This document shows positions 20,312-30,006 of a stretch of DNA of 64,000 nt, piece after piece. The translations under genes and the position numbers were made by a program. A model generated the notes under the pieces. It made no database searches. It was not told where the DNA came from and saw only the letters and a list, made by a program, of their open reading frames with translations. Origin of the DNA: 'Nostoc azollae' 0708 (GTDB lineage: Bacteria; Cyanobacteriota; Cyanobacteriia; Cyanobacteriales; Nostocaceae); NCBI RefSeq assembly GCF_000196515.1, contig NC_014248.1:1597501-1661500 (forward strand), in the 5' to 3' direction. Every line of letters starts with the position of its first letter. The first letter of the stretch is position 1.

Positions 20312-20810
20312 ATGAAGTATCTTCAATATTTAGTTTCTGTTCTAGGAACTGCTGTGGTTTTAAGTTTGGCTATCAATAATCAACCAGTACAAGCTCAAGT
20401 CGCTTATGGTAGGTATCTATATAGGTTTTGGTCCTGCTGCTTAAGTTATGATACTCAACTGGGTGGGATTTTGGCTTTTCGCTACAAATTACTAGAAACC
20501 CCGGTTTCTTTCCGCACTCAAGCCTTAATTGGGAAAGGTACAGCAATAGTACCTACAGTTTCTTATGATCTGCCCCTCAACTGGCAAACTGATGTTTACC
20601 TAGGTGCTGGAATGGTATTAACTAGTTGTGATAGTGCTTGTCCTGTAGGTAATAAAATCAGTTTTACTTTGCAACCGGGAACTGATTATGTTGTTCCTAA
20701 TAGCAATACAAGGAATGGTTTTTGTTCACACGATTATTACGTTTGATGCTTATTGCAATGGTGGAGGTACGGCTTTATCTTTCCAAGCTGGTGTGGGTTT
20801 AAGATTTTAA
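20312..20810 (+). pseudogene. Secreted protein, frameshifted
   Basis: A signal peptide (MKYLQYLVSVLGTAVVLSLA, cleavage after VQAQ) is followed by VAYG and then a short frame change around 20407-20450. The middle reads GGILAFRYKLLETPVSFR, VPTVSYDLPLNWQTDVYLGA and NKISFTLQPGTDYVVPNSNT. Near 20715 the frame shifts again, and the natural end GGGTALSFQAGVGLRF is found in another frame, stopping at 20808-20810. Overall it resembles an outer-membrane-barrel-like or porin-like small protein, of unknown role. At least two frameshifts mark it as decayed. Confidence 0.72.
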
Positions 20811-20836
20811 ATAGTAAAAATATCAGAAAAAAGATC

Positions 20837-20859
20837 CCCAAATTTCTTCTAAATTTGGG
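20837..20859. terminator. Hairpin after the secreted-protein fossil
   Basis: CCCAAATTT-cttct-AAATTTGGG forms a perfect 9-bp stem 27 bases behind the stop. No T-run follows, so it may be a weak terminator or a leftover repeat. Confidence 0.45.
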
Positions 20860-21257
20860 AATATACCAATATGATGTGTGCGTTGGGTTGAGACCTTGGG
20901 AAGCCCAACACAACCAACGATTTCTAATATTGGGTTTCTTTCCTCTATCCAACCTACTTTAGAAGTAATTAAGTAAACATAATATTATGAGTAACATATT
21001 AGGGATTTTCATCACAAAGCCAGTTTCTATTTTCAATAAAAAGTTGAACGTTAACTTTGGGAGTGTCTTCACAGCACCAACCAAAGCTGGAGCAAAAGCC
21101 GCTGTTATGAATTTGTGCAATAAAACAATGGGCTATATTGTGTGGGACATCTCTGCTGAATGAGTATCTATTTAGCTTTATTTGTGATGAAATGCGGTTG
21201 CAAGAACTAGGAAATATTGAGAAATAGCAGCAGACTTTATCTAATTTCACTAGTTTT

Positions 21258-21668
21258 ATGTTACCTGATGGGATGCCGATAGAAGAATTAAACTTAACTA
21301 ACTTTTATGAAGAAAATCGGCAAGCGCGACATGCAGAAGAAGCATTATTAGTTGTCTTAAATGCTTTTGCTAAAGTGACAAAGAAAGTTTCCGAAATTAA
21401 ATGGCATTCTTGTGAAAATTTTGGTGTGTGGATTTATCGATTACGTGGACAAAGATTAGATTATATTAGTAAGATTTTCTGCTTAAATTATTTGAGTCAT
21501 TTAAATTTACAGAATTGTATTCTGATTCATCAAGATGTTTATACAGCGAATCTTCTAGGGGCGGATCTTCTATGGACAAATCTTGAGGAGGCAGATCTGA
21601 GAGGTAGTATTCTGGAAGGTAAAGACTTAACGAATTTGAATACAGACACAGATTCCAGCACCGTGTGA
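21258..21668 (+). pseudogene. Pentapeptide-repeat protein remnant
   Basis: The readable part has MLPDGMPIEELNLTNFYEEN, HAEEALLVVLNAFAKVTKKV and GVWIYRLRGQRLDYISKIF, followed by a few pentapeptide units (NLLGADLLWTNLEEADLRGS). The frame ends soon after, without the long repeat array expected. Upstream, from about 21000, a plausible frame with KPVSIFNKKL and VFTAPTKAGAKAAVMNL is broken by several stops before 21258. I read the whole 21.0-21.7 kb stretch as one decayed gene whose original function is unknown. Confidence 0.55.
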
Positions 21669-21750
21669 CAACAGCCGATATCATCAAAAACTGTGTAAGT
21701 CAAAATGCTTGCAGTATAATTATAAATTGTGCAAATCTGCGAGGATACAG

Positions 21751-22179
21751 ATGACTGCTGCTAATATTTCTCCAATTTCCCCTACCAGTGACACTGGTCT
21801 AGCTTCTCATAGTTTATTTGTGTGTAAAACCTGTGCCAGTGCTTGGCAAGATGGTAAGCGTATCGGTGAAAGTGGCGGTCAAAAACTTTTACAAGAAATT
21901 CAGCAAGTCGCGCAAAATTGGGATTTACGGGATGAATTCCCCATCAAAGAAGTTGAATGCATGAGTGCTTGTAACCGTTCCTGTGTCATCGCTTTTGCTG
22001 GTCAAGGTAAATTAACTTATCTATTCGGTGATTTGCCGATTGAGGGTTGTGCTGAAGCAGTGCTGGAATGTGCCAGTAAATACTACTCTCACCCTGATGG
22101 CCTCCTACCTTGGTCAGAACGCCCAGAACCTTTGGAAAAGGGTATTTTGGCAAGAATTCCGTCTTTATCACTTAATTAA
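21751..22179 (+). CDS. DUF1636 family putative metal-binding protein
   Basis: 142 residues from the ATG at 21751, chosen because GAGG lies 8 bases upstream and homologous regions start near here. Two cysteine clusters, CKTCASAW and VECMSACNRSC, could bind metal or an Fe-S centre in a thioredoxin-like fold. FAGQGKLTYLFGDL and DGLLPWSERPEPL are recognisable family blocks. The family often neighbours cobalamin genes, and here cobK follows after an 84-base gap containing a strong hairpin. A role in cobalt or cobalamin metabolism is inference from context. Confidence 0.8.
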   Translation: MTAANISPISPTSDTGLASHSLFVCKTCASAWQDGKRIGESGGQKLLQEIQQVAQNWDLRDEFPIKEVECMSACNRSCVIAFAGQGKLTYLFGDLPIEGCAEAVLECASKYYSHPDGLLPWSERPEPLEKGILARIPSLSLN

Positions 22180-22187
22180 TTGACCTA

Positions 22188-22226
22188 TCTCCAAACCTCT
22201 CTCCTGCGAGGAGAGAGGTTTGGAGA
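22188..22226. terminator. 18-bp perfect hairpin between DUF1636 and cobK
   Basis: TCTCCAAACCTCTCTCCT, loop GCG, then the exact complement. This is an unusually stable stem with no T-run. It could end the DUF1636 transcript, protect its 3' end, or be a small palindromic repeat unit. Confidence 0.65.
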
Positions 22227-22263
22227 ATGGATAAAATTCCAAAATCTAAAATCCAAGATTTCT

Positions 22264-23013
22264 ATGTTGCGTGTTTTAATTCTAGGTGGAACAAGTGATG
22301 TAGCACAACTAGTGTCAAGAATAAATGATATTAGTGGAATTGAGGCGATCACATCATTAGCCGGTCGTACCCGTGAACCTGTTTTACCGACTGGTAATGT
22401 TCGCGTTGGTGGTTTTGGCGGTGTGACAGGTTTGGTTGAGTATTTACAGCATCAGCAAATAGATGTATTAATTGACGCTACTCATCCCTTCGCCAATCAT
22501 ATCTCCTGGAATGGAGCGATAGCAGCAACAGAAGCAGGTATTCCTCGATTATTAGTAAATCGTCCCCCTTGGGAAAAACTCTTAGGCGATCATTGGATAG
22601 AAGTAGAAAATATTACTAATGCAGCAGCAGCTTTAGAACATCAAGCAAAACGGGTCTTTTTGACTATTGGTAGACAAGAAATTTCTGCTTTTACCCATTT
22701 GCAAGAAATGTGGTTTTTAATGCGAATGATAGATCCGCCTCCTGCTAATGTTATTACTCCACCTGGATTTGTTTTGTGTGATCGCGGTCCCTTTAACTTA
22801 GAAAACGAAAGGGAAATTTTAACTCACCATCAAATAGATACCATTGTCAGCAAAAATAGTGGCGGTAATGCCACATATCCCAAAATTATTGCAGCGCGAG
22901 AAATGGGAATAAAAGTAGTGATGGTAAACCGTCCACCCATACCACCAGGAGAAGAAGTCCCAGATATAGAAAGTGCAGTGATGTGGTTGTTAGATAAAGT
23001 AAATCTTCAGTAG
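22264..23013 (+). CDS. cobK: Precorrin-6A reductase
   Basis: Reduces precorrin-6A (or the cobalt form) with NADPH in corrin-ring synthesis. From ATG 22264 the protein has 249 residues: MLRVLILGGTSDVAQLV is the nucleotide-binding start, and GRTREPVLPTGNVRVGGFGG, LIDATHPFANHIS, FLTIGRQEISAF and VSKNSGGNATYPKI are hallmark CobK/CbiJ segments. An upstream in-frame start at 22180 would add residues encoded by the hairpin and is unlikely. A second cobalamin gene, cbiD, lies at 32189-33304. Intact. Confidence 0.93.
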   Translation: MLRVLILGGTSDVAQLVSRINDISGIEAITSLAGRTREPVLPTGNVRVGGFGGVTGLVEYLQHQQIDVLIDATHPFANHISWNGAIAATEAGIPRLLVNRPPWEKLLGDHWIEVENITNAAAALEHQAKRVFLTIGRQEISAFTHLQEMWFLMRMIDPPPANVITPPGFVLCDRGPFNLENEREILTHHQIDTIVSKNSGGNATYPKIIAAREMGIKVVMVNRPPIPPGEEVPDIESAVMWLLDKVNLQ

Positions 23014-23041
23014 GGTGCTTTAGGCTTTAGCCTAAAGCACC
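23014..23041 (+). terminator. Terminator-like hairpin after cobK
   Basis: GGTGCTTTAGGC-ttta-GCCTAAAGCACC, a perfect 12-bp stem overlapping the end of cobK by one or two bases beyond its stop. It is followed by CTTGTTAC rather than a clean T-run. Confidence 0.7.
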
Positions 23042-23220
23042 TTGTTACATAAAAATCCCCATAGTCCTATATTATTTAAAGTTGAGATACTCACTGTGAA
23101 TTTTTAATTTTTAATTTGTTTATTGCTTACAGTAAACATTGTGAACTTGAATTCTAATTTAACATTTTTCATTACCAATCAATAATAGAAATAGACGAAT
23201 CTAGATATCCTGGAGATATT

Positions 23221-23686
23221 ATGCCAAAGTGTATTCTTACAGAACTAAATAGTTGTTTTAAGAAACATAGAATTATCCGTAACTTAGAGATTTTTCAAGA
23301 CATTATTGTTATTTCTTTGTGCGTAGGTTTATTGTGTGTCATGCTAATCAGATTAGGAGATATGTTCCTCTCCTTTTTGCATCCACTAGATTTGCGGCTA
23401 GTCACATCCGATATTTTGTTTATCTTGATACTGGTCGAATTATTTAGATTATTAGTTGATTATATCCACGAACATAGTATTTCTGTAGGTGCAGCAGTAG
23501 AAATTACAATTGTTTCTGCTTTGCGAGAAGTAATTTTACGTGGCGTGCTAGAAATTCCCCGTGATAAAATTTTTAGAATTTCTGTATTTTTATAAGTTTT
23601 AGCAGGGATTTTCATCTCTATATCCTACGATATCTCGCTTGTTTGAACAAGCTCAAATCCCTAATCAGGATACAGAAATACAGTAA
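23221..23686 (+). pseudogene. PsiE-like membrane protein with damaged C-terminus
   Basis: The open part (23221-23595, 124 residues) has membrane helices IIVISLCVGLLCVMLIRLGD and ILFILILVELFRLLVDYIHE, then AAVEITIVSALREVILRGVL and EIPRDKIF, typical of the phosphate-starvation-inducible PsiE family. TAA at 23593-23595 cuts it just after ISVFL. The following bases still encode VLAGIFISIS in frame, and after one frameshift SRLFEQAQIPNQDTEIQ to a stop at 23686. The loss is the last helix and tail. The truncated product might keep some function; I lean to recent inactivation. Confidence 0.65.
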
Positions 23687-23936
23687 TAATAATATATATA
23701 TATTACAAAGCATTTCGTGTATTTACTGCTTTCATCTATTTACTATTTACCTAAAAAATGCATCTACTTATTTTTAACATCCTATCCAAATTAGTTTGTA
23801 ACTTTACCAAACCAGCAAATATCTAGCGAGCATTGTCCTTATTCAAAAAACAAAAAAGAATTCTTCTTTAGATATGTATAGTTTTATTTCTAGCCTTTGT
23901 TACAATTAATGAAATTTTTATCCAAAAAATACCATT

Positions 23937-24974
23937 ATGGCGTTATACGCTGAATTACATCGACACTTGGGGGGTTCTGTTGTCCCTCGTGTGTTGTGGC
24001 GATATTTTGAGCGCCATGCTACAGACTTAATTTCTCGTTTTGCTGAATATTCAGAATTTGAAGATTTTTATACCCGTCCTCGTAACACTCTAGATAAATA
24101 TCTAGAACTACATACCTTGGTAGAAAGTGTGCAAACTGTAGAAACTTTGCCTTACTTTATCTATCGGTTGCTACGGGGTGCGTATATATTTGAAAATTTG
24201 GCTTATTTAGAACTCCGCTATACTCCCTATTTGCGGACACCTGAACATCTGGGTCAAAATGAAAGAATTGACAAGATGACGGAAATTGTTGAGATTGTGG
24301 GAAAAGTCAGCCATTCCTCAGAATATCCAATTGTTAATAGTCAAATTCTCTGTATGCACTCTGGTTTACCCTATCAAGTCAATAAGGCAATTGTTGATTT
24401 AGCAGCAGGGAATAGGGAATATGTTTGTGCAGTAGATATAGCTGGTGGCGATCAGTATTATGCTGAACGTATGGATGAATGGGTAAGTTTATATAATTAT
24501 GCCCGTTCTTTAGGCTTGAACACTACCGGACATCTTTATGAAACTACAGCAGGTTGTTATCCTCAACTACTACCTTATTTAATGCGAATTGGTCACGGTA
24601 TCCAAATTCCATTACTTTATCCTGAATTATTGCCAGATTTAGCCAAACGTGGACAATGTTTAGAAGTTTGTCCCACAACCTACCTAAAAACAGGAACTTT
24701 ACAGGATATCCATCAACTGAAGTTAGTATTTGACCGCTGTTTTGAAGCAGGGGTTGATATTGCAATTTGTACAGACAACGCTGGCTTACATAACGTGCGG
24801 CTACCGTTTGAGTATGAAAATCTATTGACTTACGACATCATTAATTTCCAACAGCTACAAGCTTGTCAAGATGCCGCTTTTCGCCATGCTTTTACTTGGC
24901 CTCATAGTCAAGGTCCTGCATCTTTACTCAATCGCTTGTTGAAACCTGAACCAGCTAAAGTTTTAGCAATATAA
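23937..24974 (+). CDS. Adenosine-deaminase-family amidohydrolase
   Basis: 345 residues of a TIM-barrel metal-dependent deaminase. ELHRHLGGS (residues 6-14) gives the first HxH zinc ligands, GHLYETT and RIGHGIQI the catalytic and metal His residues, CPTTYLKTG and CTDNAGLHN the final Asp. These are adenosine/AMP deaminase family motifs, but the usual TDDP is TDNA here, so the substrate may be another purine or purine-like compound. The TTATGG start is preceded by an AT-rich leader. It ends in a clean stop and converges with the DUF2993 gene across a strong terminator. Confidence 0.82.
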   Translation: MALYAELHRHLGGSVVPRVLWRYFERHATDLISRFAEYSEFEDFYTRPRNTLDKYLELHTLVESVQTVETLPYFIYRLLRGAYIFENLAYLELRYTPYLRTPEHLGQNERIDKMTEIVEIVGKVSHSSEYPIVNSQILCMHSGLPYQVNKAIVDLAAGNREYVCAVDIAGGDQYYAERMDEWVSLYNYARSLGLNTTGHLYETTAGCYPQLLPYLMRIGHGIQIPLLYPELLPDLAKRGQCLEVCPTTYLKTGTLQDIHQLKLVFDRCFEAGVDIAICTDNAGLHNVRLPFEYENLLTYDIINFQQLQACQDAAFRHAFTWPHSQGPASLLNRLLKPEPAKVLAI

Positions 24975-24998
24975 AGATTGAAAAGGACTAACTTTGAA

Positions 24999-25084
24999 TA
25001 CAGCAGGAGTCAGGAGTCAGGAATAAAACTCTCTTGCTGTCTAGGTTTCAATTTAGATTCTGTACCTCATTGATCTGCAATCTA
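24999..25084 (+). repeat. Dispersed repeat F, copy 2
   Basis: ACAGCAGGAGTCAGGAGTCA followed by CTCTCTTGCTGTCTAGG, TTTCAATTTAGATTCTGTAC and CATTGATCTGCAATCT. Nearly identical to 3807-3912 but with fewer heptamers, showing that heptamer copy number varies within the unit. Confidence 0.75.
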
Positions 25085-25099
25085 TATGTCAATTTTTAA

Positions 25100-25129
25100 A
25101 AAAATCCCCCACTCAGATGGGGGATTTTT
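25100..25129. terminator. Bidirectional terminator
   Basis: AAAAATCCCCCA-ctcaga-TGGGGGATTTTT: a 12-bp stem with T-runs on both strands, between the converging deaminase-family gene and the DUF2993 gene. Classic intrinsic terminator in both directions. Confidence 0.92.
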
Positions 25130-25183
25130 GCTTTGGATAATCAACTAATTTTTTTTTGACAATTAGAGTTACAAAATATGGAT

Positions 25184-25978
25184 TTAAGAATTGCTAGGAA
25201 TACGTTCTATTTCCGCATAACCGCTAAAAATTAACCTCTGTCCTTCAGTTTCTAAACGATTAAGTCGCATTTTTACCCCATCTAAGTCAAAGCGATCTAA
25301 ATCGACCATCTTATCTAAAATTTCCACCAGTACGGTGCTTAAAGTTTGAGAAACTTCTCGCTGTGCTTCTGGAATTTGCTCAAGTTCAATTTTTGGGTCT
25401 TTAAAAGAAACCCGTCTCCGTCTTTCAATACCGATACCAAGAGTCATACTCAGCGATATGAGTTCGCCGTTATTTAAATCGGCTTTAGCTAACAGATGCA
25501 AGCGGTTTCCCGGTAATAGCTTTATTTGAACTTCCGTAAACGAAACTGGTTCACCACCAGATATCGCCGTTAAACTTGCTTCAGAAAGGTTGAGCAGACG
25601 CTTTTTAACCAATTCTGCCTGAAAAGCTTGATTTATACCTGTTTCCGATAATATTACTTGCGCTACCGCTTGGGTGGGTTGCTTAAGGCTTAGTTTGCCA
25701 CTCAAAATCGAGCTGAAGTCAATTGACACTGCATCGGTTTCAAAGGACATTTCCTCAACTGCGAAGTCTTTACGAATTACTAAACCACGACCGCTCATTT
25801 TAAAGCTATCAATGCTGCCTTGCAACAGTTTGCTGGAGGGATAGCAGCGCACAAAGACTTCTACTGACTCGCTTTGGGTAAACAGGTGGCGAATTGTTTG
25901 GCTGGCGACTCTGTTGAGCATTCGCTCTCCCCAGTCTGTGTCTTTGGGATCTGTGAAACCAGTAAGTCCGCCTAACAT
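25184..25978 (-). CDS. DUF2993 (LmeA-like) protein
   Basis: 264 residues starting MLGGLTGFTDPKDTDWGERM. The body SQTIRHLFTQSESVEVFVRC, LLQGSIDSFKMSGRGLVI, FETDAVSIDFSSILSGK and LLPGNRLHLLAKADLNNGE is the cyanobacterial DUF2993 family, related to the phospholipid-binding LmeA fold. No signal peptide is seen in this frame, so it may be cytosolic or peripheral. The function in cyanobacteria is not established. Intact and separated from its neighbours. Confidence 0.82.
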   Translation of the reverse strand: MLGGLTGFTDPKDTDWGERMLNRVASQTIRHLFTQSESVEVFVRCYPSSKLLQGSIDSFKMSGRGLVIRKDFAVEEMSFETDAVSIDFSSILSGKLSLKQPTQAVAQVILSETGINQAFQAELVKKRLLNLSEASLTAISGGEPVSFTEVQIKLLPGNRLHLLAKADLNNGELISLSMTLGIGIERRRRVSFKDPKIELEQIPEAQREVSQTLSTVLVEILDKMVDLDRFDLDGVKMRLNRLETEGQRLIFSGYAEIERIPSNS

Positions 25979-26135
25979 TAGGTTCTGGCTCTCTAGAAGT
26001 TATTTGTACTTTTGTAACAAATTGTGGACAATAGTGCAAGCGATCCCCAAATTTAGTGTTCTGATGACATTGTGCAGTATACCTGATGCTTGATAGCCAA
26101 ATGTGTCGGATATGACGGTGTTAGCTGTGATAGGG

Positions 26136-26489
26136 TTAGTCTACTTGTTCTATATACTGGTTAATATCCTCAATCATGCGAGTGAGTTCAGCTTCTGTAG
26201 TTAAGCGAATGTTGATATTGCGGATAGTTAGCAGGACTTTGGCTGCAAAGGGGGTAGGCCAAATATTGGGATTGCAGAAAACTTCTAAAAATACCTCACC
26301 AGTATAGCGATACTCTAAAGGAGCTTGGGGAGTCACTTTACCACCTCCAGGGGTAGGTTTAGCGGCAACAGCTTTTAGGCTTACTATTAATTCATTGATT
26401 GCTGCTTTTAATTCTCGTGCTGCTTGGGGTGAAAAACTGAAGGATACAGAACCTTCACCGAGGTTCAGTGTCATCGGGTTAGAAGACAT
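26136..26489 (-). CDS. Conserved small hypothetical protein
   Basis: 117 residues if started at the ATG at 26489 (MSSNPMTLNLGEGSVSFSF); a longer in-frame start at 26621 adds a low-complexity stretch and is less likely. It contains QAARELKAAINELIVSL, a proline/glycine linker (KPTPGGGKVTPQ), then EYRYTGEVFLEVFCNPNIWP and LTRMIEDINQYIEQVD. No family is recognised; composition suggests a compact alpha/beta protein without membrane segments. The patterned sequence and absence of stops support expression. Confidence 0.62.
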   Translation of the reverse strand: MSSNPMTLNLGEGSVSFSFSPQAARELKAAINELIVSLKAVAAKPTPGGGKVTPQAPLEYRYTGEVFLEVFCNPNIWPTPFAAKVLLTIRNINIRLTTEAELTRMIEDINQYIEQVD

Positions 26490-26746
26490 AGACTTTTTTG
26501 ATTCAAACTTCTTGGTAATTACATATCTTAGCAGGATAGAGTGATTGAGTCTGGGATGTGGGGGAGGAGAGGAAAAATCACCAATGACAAAACTGACTGA
26601 GGACTTATGCAAGTGTGACAATCAAATCTATTGTAGGGTGCGTCAGATGCCGAAAATCTATTGATATTAATGGAACTTAAACAAAAGTTAAGAGTAAAAA
26701 GGAGTATAGTGCGGTTTCGGTGTAGCTTTCACGTTCCAAGAAGCTG

Positions 26747-28007
26747 ATGAAAGAAACCACTGCCCCAGCAATGGCACCATGGTTTGAAAGATGGTGTTAA
26801 AGGTTTGATGATGTATTTACTCATAAAGGGGAAAGAACAGAGTTTAGACATTATTTAGGGGGATGATTGGGTGAAAGTGAGAGAAAAAACCTATTTCAAA
26901 TGGCAGAGAATGCCCTAGGGGTGACCTACCACCGATTACACCACGTTTTAACTGAAGCACCTTGGTCCAGTTCCCAAGTCAATTACCGTCGGTTAGAGAT
27001 TATGAACAAGTGTAGTCAGAGGAGAATCACCAGAGGACTTAGCTTAATAATTCATGATTATGACCATAGAAAAAGGGGGAATTTTAGGGATGGAGTAGGA
27101 AGAGAATATATTGGAGAAGTTGGGAAAAGGGATACTGGAATAGTAGTAGTAACAACACATCTATATGGCAGTAAAAGCTTACCATTAGATATATGATTTA
27201 TATCACCACGGTGATTCTTGACCCAAAGGGAAACAAGACCCTCTATTTGAGAATAAACCTGAGTTAGGAATTAAATTAATAGATCTGACCTTAAGCCGTG
27301 GTTATCAACCAGGAATAGTAATTATAGATGCTGGATATGGCCACAATACATCTTTCTTATTAAAGATAGAAAATCGGAATTGAAAGTATTGGGGAGGATT
27401 AGCTAAAAATCCCAAAGTCCTTGCCAGTGACCAAGAGGATAGTCCACAAATAATTCGGTTAGATGAATTAGCACAAAATTTACCCCAAGAGGCTTTTACA
27501 AAAATTCAACTGGAGTTAGATAAATCCAAAATATTATGGGTAGTAACTAAAGAAGTAGAAATATCAGCCTTAAGTGGAAAGGGGAATATTGCTATCGTCA
27601 TCAAGGCTTCTACTTTCTCTCAAGCCACTGATATTGACTACTTTATGACCAATGTTTCTTCATCAATTATCACACCTGGATAGTTGATACATATTGTCAA
27701 AGAAATTGGGTATAAGTTGTTTACAGGGAAGCCAAGGGATGGTTAGGACTCAAAGAATATCAAGTTGGAGATAACAGCAGTTGACTGCGCCATTTTATTT
27801 TGGTTTTCTGTGCCTACACTTTTATTCTTTGCCATCAGTGGACTGGAGGATGAAGACCAAGGTGGGCCAAGAAACCTCTGAATAATTTTACTGCAGCTTT
27901 AGAAGCGTTTAGAACAGCCATATCTTTTCTATTTATTGATTGGTTCAACTTAAATCCGAACGTGTTTCCTCCTTACCAAGCCAGTCTGGGCTACATTTTG
28001 GGCTTGA
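26747..28007 (+). pseudogene. IS701-family transposase, degraded
   Basis: From ATG 26747: MKETTAPAMAPWFERW, then a TAA, FDDVFTHKGERTEFRHYLGG, another stop, LGESERKNLFQMAENALGV, HRLHHVLTEAPWSSSQVN and IMNKCSQRRITRG. DYDHRKRGNF replaces the catalytic DDSGHRKSG, and GIVVVTTHLYGSKSLPLDI continues. After frame changes come KPELGIKLIDLTLSRGYQPG, IDAGYGHNTSFLLKIENR, QEDSPQIIRLDELAQNL, YFMTNVSSSIITP and a C-terminal fragment near 27990. It is a full-length IS701 transposase shape with more than five lesions. Clear element ends were not found. Confidence 0.9.
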
Positions 28008-28068
28008 TTTCTGTTTACGTCCCGTTAACCAATTTATAGGTCTGACACACCATACTAATATGCCAGTT

Positions 28069-28220
28069 AAGTAGGTGGGTGTTAAAAATTGTCGTTATAA
28101 CAAGGCAAGAGGTGAACCAACGCGGTCTTGGGGAGCCGCTGCGGTGGACGGGTTTCCGGGGATACAGCAATTGGCGTGGTTTCCCCCATGTAGGGGCGCT
28201 TAGCCTTCCCCCAGGGTGCG
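28069..28220 (-). repeat. Dispersed repeat D, copy 2
   Basis: Starts AAGTAGGTGGGTGTTAAAAA, includes GGCAAGAGGTGAACC and GTTTCCCCCATGTAGGGGCG, and ends near GCCTTCCCCCAGGGTGCG. It is the inverse of 9759-9914 and lies directly behind the IS701 fossil. Confidence 0.75.
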
Positions 28221-28667
28221 ACTGGAGAAACCGAAGGGCACTCATGCAATAGGGAAGAGGTTGTGGTTAATTTTACTTTTCGTTAGATACTTCTCTCCGA
28301 GAAGCCGCTGCGCGTCTAAGGTTTTTTTGTGCCTTCCTACTTACGTAAGTTCTGTGACTATTTTAGATTCTGGATTAGAAATCTTTTTCTGCTTATAGGT
28401 CTATAAATCAATTTGGCACAATTATTTTTCAAAGTGGGATTAGTTATTCATGATAATAATAGTCTGTTATCAACAAGAATAGTAGCTATCTATTACTGCA
28501 TTGCAATGAAATTTAACTATAATTAATCTCAATAGTTCTGTAAAAAATTTAGATTTTATAGAGAGTTTTATTCGTTATACTGTAGGACTTTGATACATTT
28601 CTTTTGTTTTTATTTTTGCTTTAGGTTTTACAGTAGAAGTGATAGAACATGATGTTATAAATTGTTT
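28221..28667. other. Gene-free interval upstream of the CDF transporter
   Basis: AT-rich. A short arm CTCCGAGAAGCCGCTGCGCG near 28295 is reminiscent of repeat-derived GC-rich patches elsewhere in the window. The last 200 bases contain many T-runs and presumably the promoter of the transporter, but no site can be named with confidence. Confidence 0.4.
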
Positions 28668-29573
28668 ATGAGTTACGATAATCGCGCTGAGGTAAGAAGG
28701 GTTTTAATTATTACTCTCCTGCTCAACTTATTTGTGATGGCATTAAAAGTAGTGGTAGGGTATTCAACAGGTTCTTTAAGCTTGTTGGCTGACGCATTAC
28801 ATAGTGTGACAGATAGCGCCAATAACGTTTTAGGATTGATTGCTAGTAAGTTTTCTTCTCCGTTACCAGATCGAGAACATCCCTATGGACACCATAAATT
28901 TGAAGCTGTGGGTGCTTTGGGGATAGCGGCTTTTTTAGGGATAGCTTGTTTTGAAATTCTCCAAGGAGCAATAGAACAAATTCTCAAAGGTGGTTCACCT
29001 GTGAAAATATCAGGTTCTGAGTTGTGGTTATTATTAATTGTCCTAGGAATAAATATTTCTGTCGCTTTTTATGAACGTAGTGTTAGTAAACGGGTAGGTA
29101 GTTCAATTTTAATGGCTGATGCCACACATACAATGAGTGATATTTGGGTGACTATCTCTGTGCTGGGAGGGTTAATAGGTATTTGGTGGCTAAATTTTCA
29201 ATGGCTAGATGTGGTGTTGGCTTTTCCGGTAGCTTTGTTAGTATTTTGGAGTGGTTGGTCAGTGTTAAAAGAGAACTTACCTTGGTTGGTAGATGAAATG
29301 GCGATCGCTCCCGAAGCCATTCATGCGATCACAGTTTCTGTCCCAGGCGTAATTAACTGTCATGACATTGCTTCCCGTGGCGTTTTGGGTCGCCAAGTTT
29401 TTATAGAAATGCATTTAATAGTAGATGCACCAGATGTAGAAACTGCTCATCGAATTACTGAAGAACTAGAACGTCAATTAGAAGAACGCTTTAGTCCTGT
29501 CAGGATTTTAACTCACGTTGAGCCACCAGCTTATAAGTCTGAAAGCATTAGTTTTGAAAATCGAGTAAGGTAG
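28668..29573 (+). CDS. Cation diffusion facilitator metal exporter
   Basis: A 301-residue inner-membrane antiporter exporting divalent metals such as Zn, Fe or Co. ATG 28668 is preferred over an upstream TTG. Six hydrophobic segments lie between residues 10 and 205. The metal site is given by DALHSVTDSANN (second helix) and DATHTMSDIWV (fifth helix), both HxxxD, so zinc-type rather than manganese-type. The C-terminal cytoplasmic domain holds GQVFIEMHL-like sequence (RQVFIEMHLIVDAPDVE) and ILTHVEPP. No metal regulator is adjacent, so the ion is unresolved. Confidence 0.9.
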   Translation: MSYDNRAEVRRVLIITLLLNLFVMALKVVVGYSTGSLSLLADALHSVTDSANNVLGLIASKFSSPLPDREHPYGHHKFEAVGALGIAAFLGIACFEILQGAIEQILKGGSPVKISGSELWLLLIVLGINISVAFYERSVSKRVGSSILMADATHTMSDIWVTISVLGGLIGIWWLNFQWLDVVLAFPVALLVFWSGWSVLKENLPWLVDEMAIAPEAIHAITVSVPGVINCHDIASRGVLGRQVFIEMHLIVDAPDVETAHRITEELERQLEERFSPVRILTHVEPPAYKSESISFENRVR

Positions 29574-29601
29574 TAGATTTTGATTTACTCCCATTTCCAA
29601 G

Positions 29602-30006
29602 TTAACACTTAGAAAATGTGACTAAATTGGCGATAATTTCTACTAATTCACCAGGATCAACAGGTTTAGCTACATGAGTTTGAAAGCCAGCTTCTAAGGC
29701 ACGGCTACGATCGTCACTATCTGCATAACCAGTTAAAGCAACAGCCGGAATTCTGCCGCCTTCATAGGCTTTGCGAGATCGCACTTTCCGAATTAAAGTG
29801 TAGCCATCTTCACCAGGTAGTGCAATATCGCAGATCAAAGCATCAGGTTTAAATCTGGGTAGTATTTCTAGAGCTAATGCTGCTGATGGAACTGTTCTAA
29901 CTATGGCTCCATCTGCTTCTAAGACGATAGTCAGGTAAAAGCAACTATCATCATCATCATCAACTACCAGAATGCGTAATCCAATCAGACGGAGATTATT
30001 TTGCAT
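29602..30006 (-). CDS. Single-domain response regulator
   Basis: A stand-alone receiver domain of 134 residues from ATG 30006, which has GGAG nine bases upstream; the longer frame to 30084 lacks family similarity. VVDDDDDS (residues 14-21) is the acidic pocket, Asp60 in LICDIALPGEDG the phospho-acceptor, Thr92 the switch residue in ALTGYAD, and Lys114 in VAKPVDPGE the conserved lysine. There is no output domain, so it probably acts in a phosphorelay or on a partner protein. No histidine kinase is nearby. Confidence 0.9.
   Translation of the reverse strand: MQNNLRLIGLRILVVDDDDDSCFYLTIVLEADGAIVRTVPSAALALEILPRFKPDALICDIALPGEDGYTLIRKVRSRKAYEGGRIPAVALTGYADSDDRSRALEAGFQTHVAKPVDPGELVEIIANLVTFSKC

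Noticed and set aside
20999-21250. 83-codon minus-strand ORF
   Set aside because: Lies opposite the decayed 5' part of the pentapeptide gene; Cys/Ser-rich and unpatterned, most likely a shadow.
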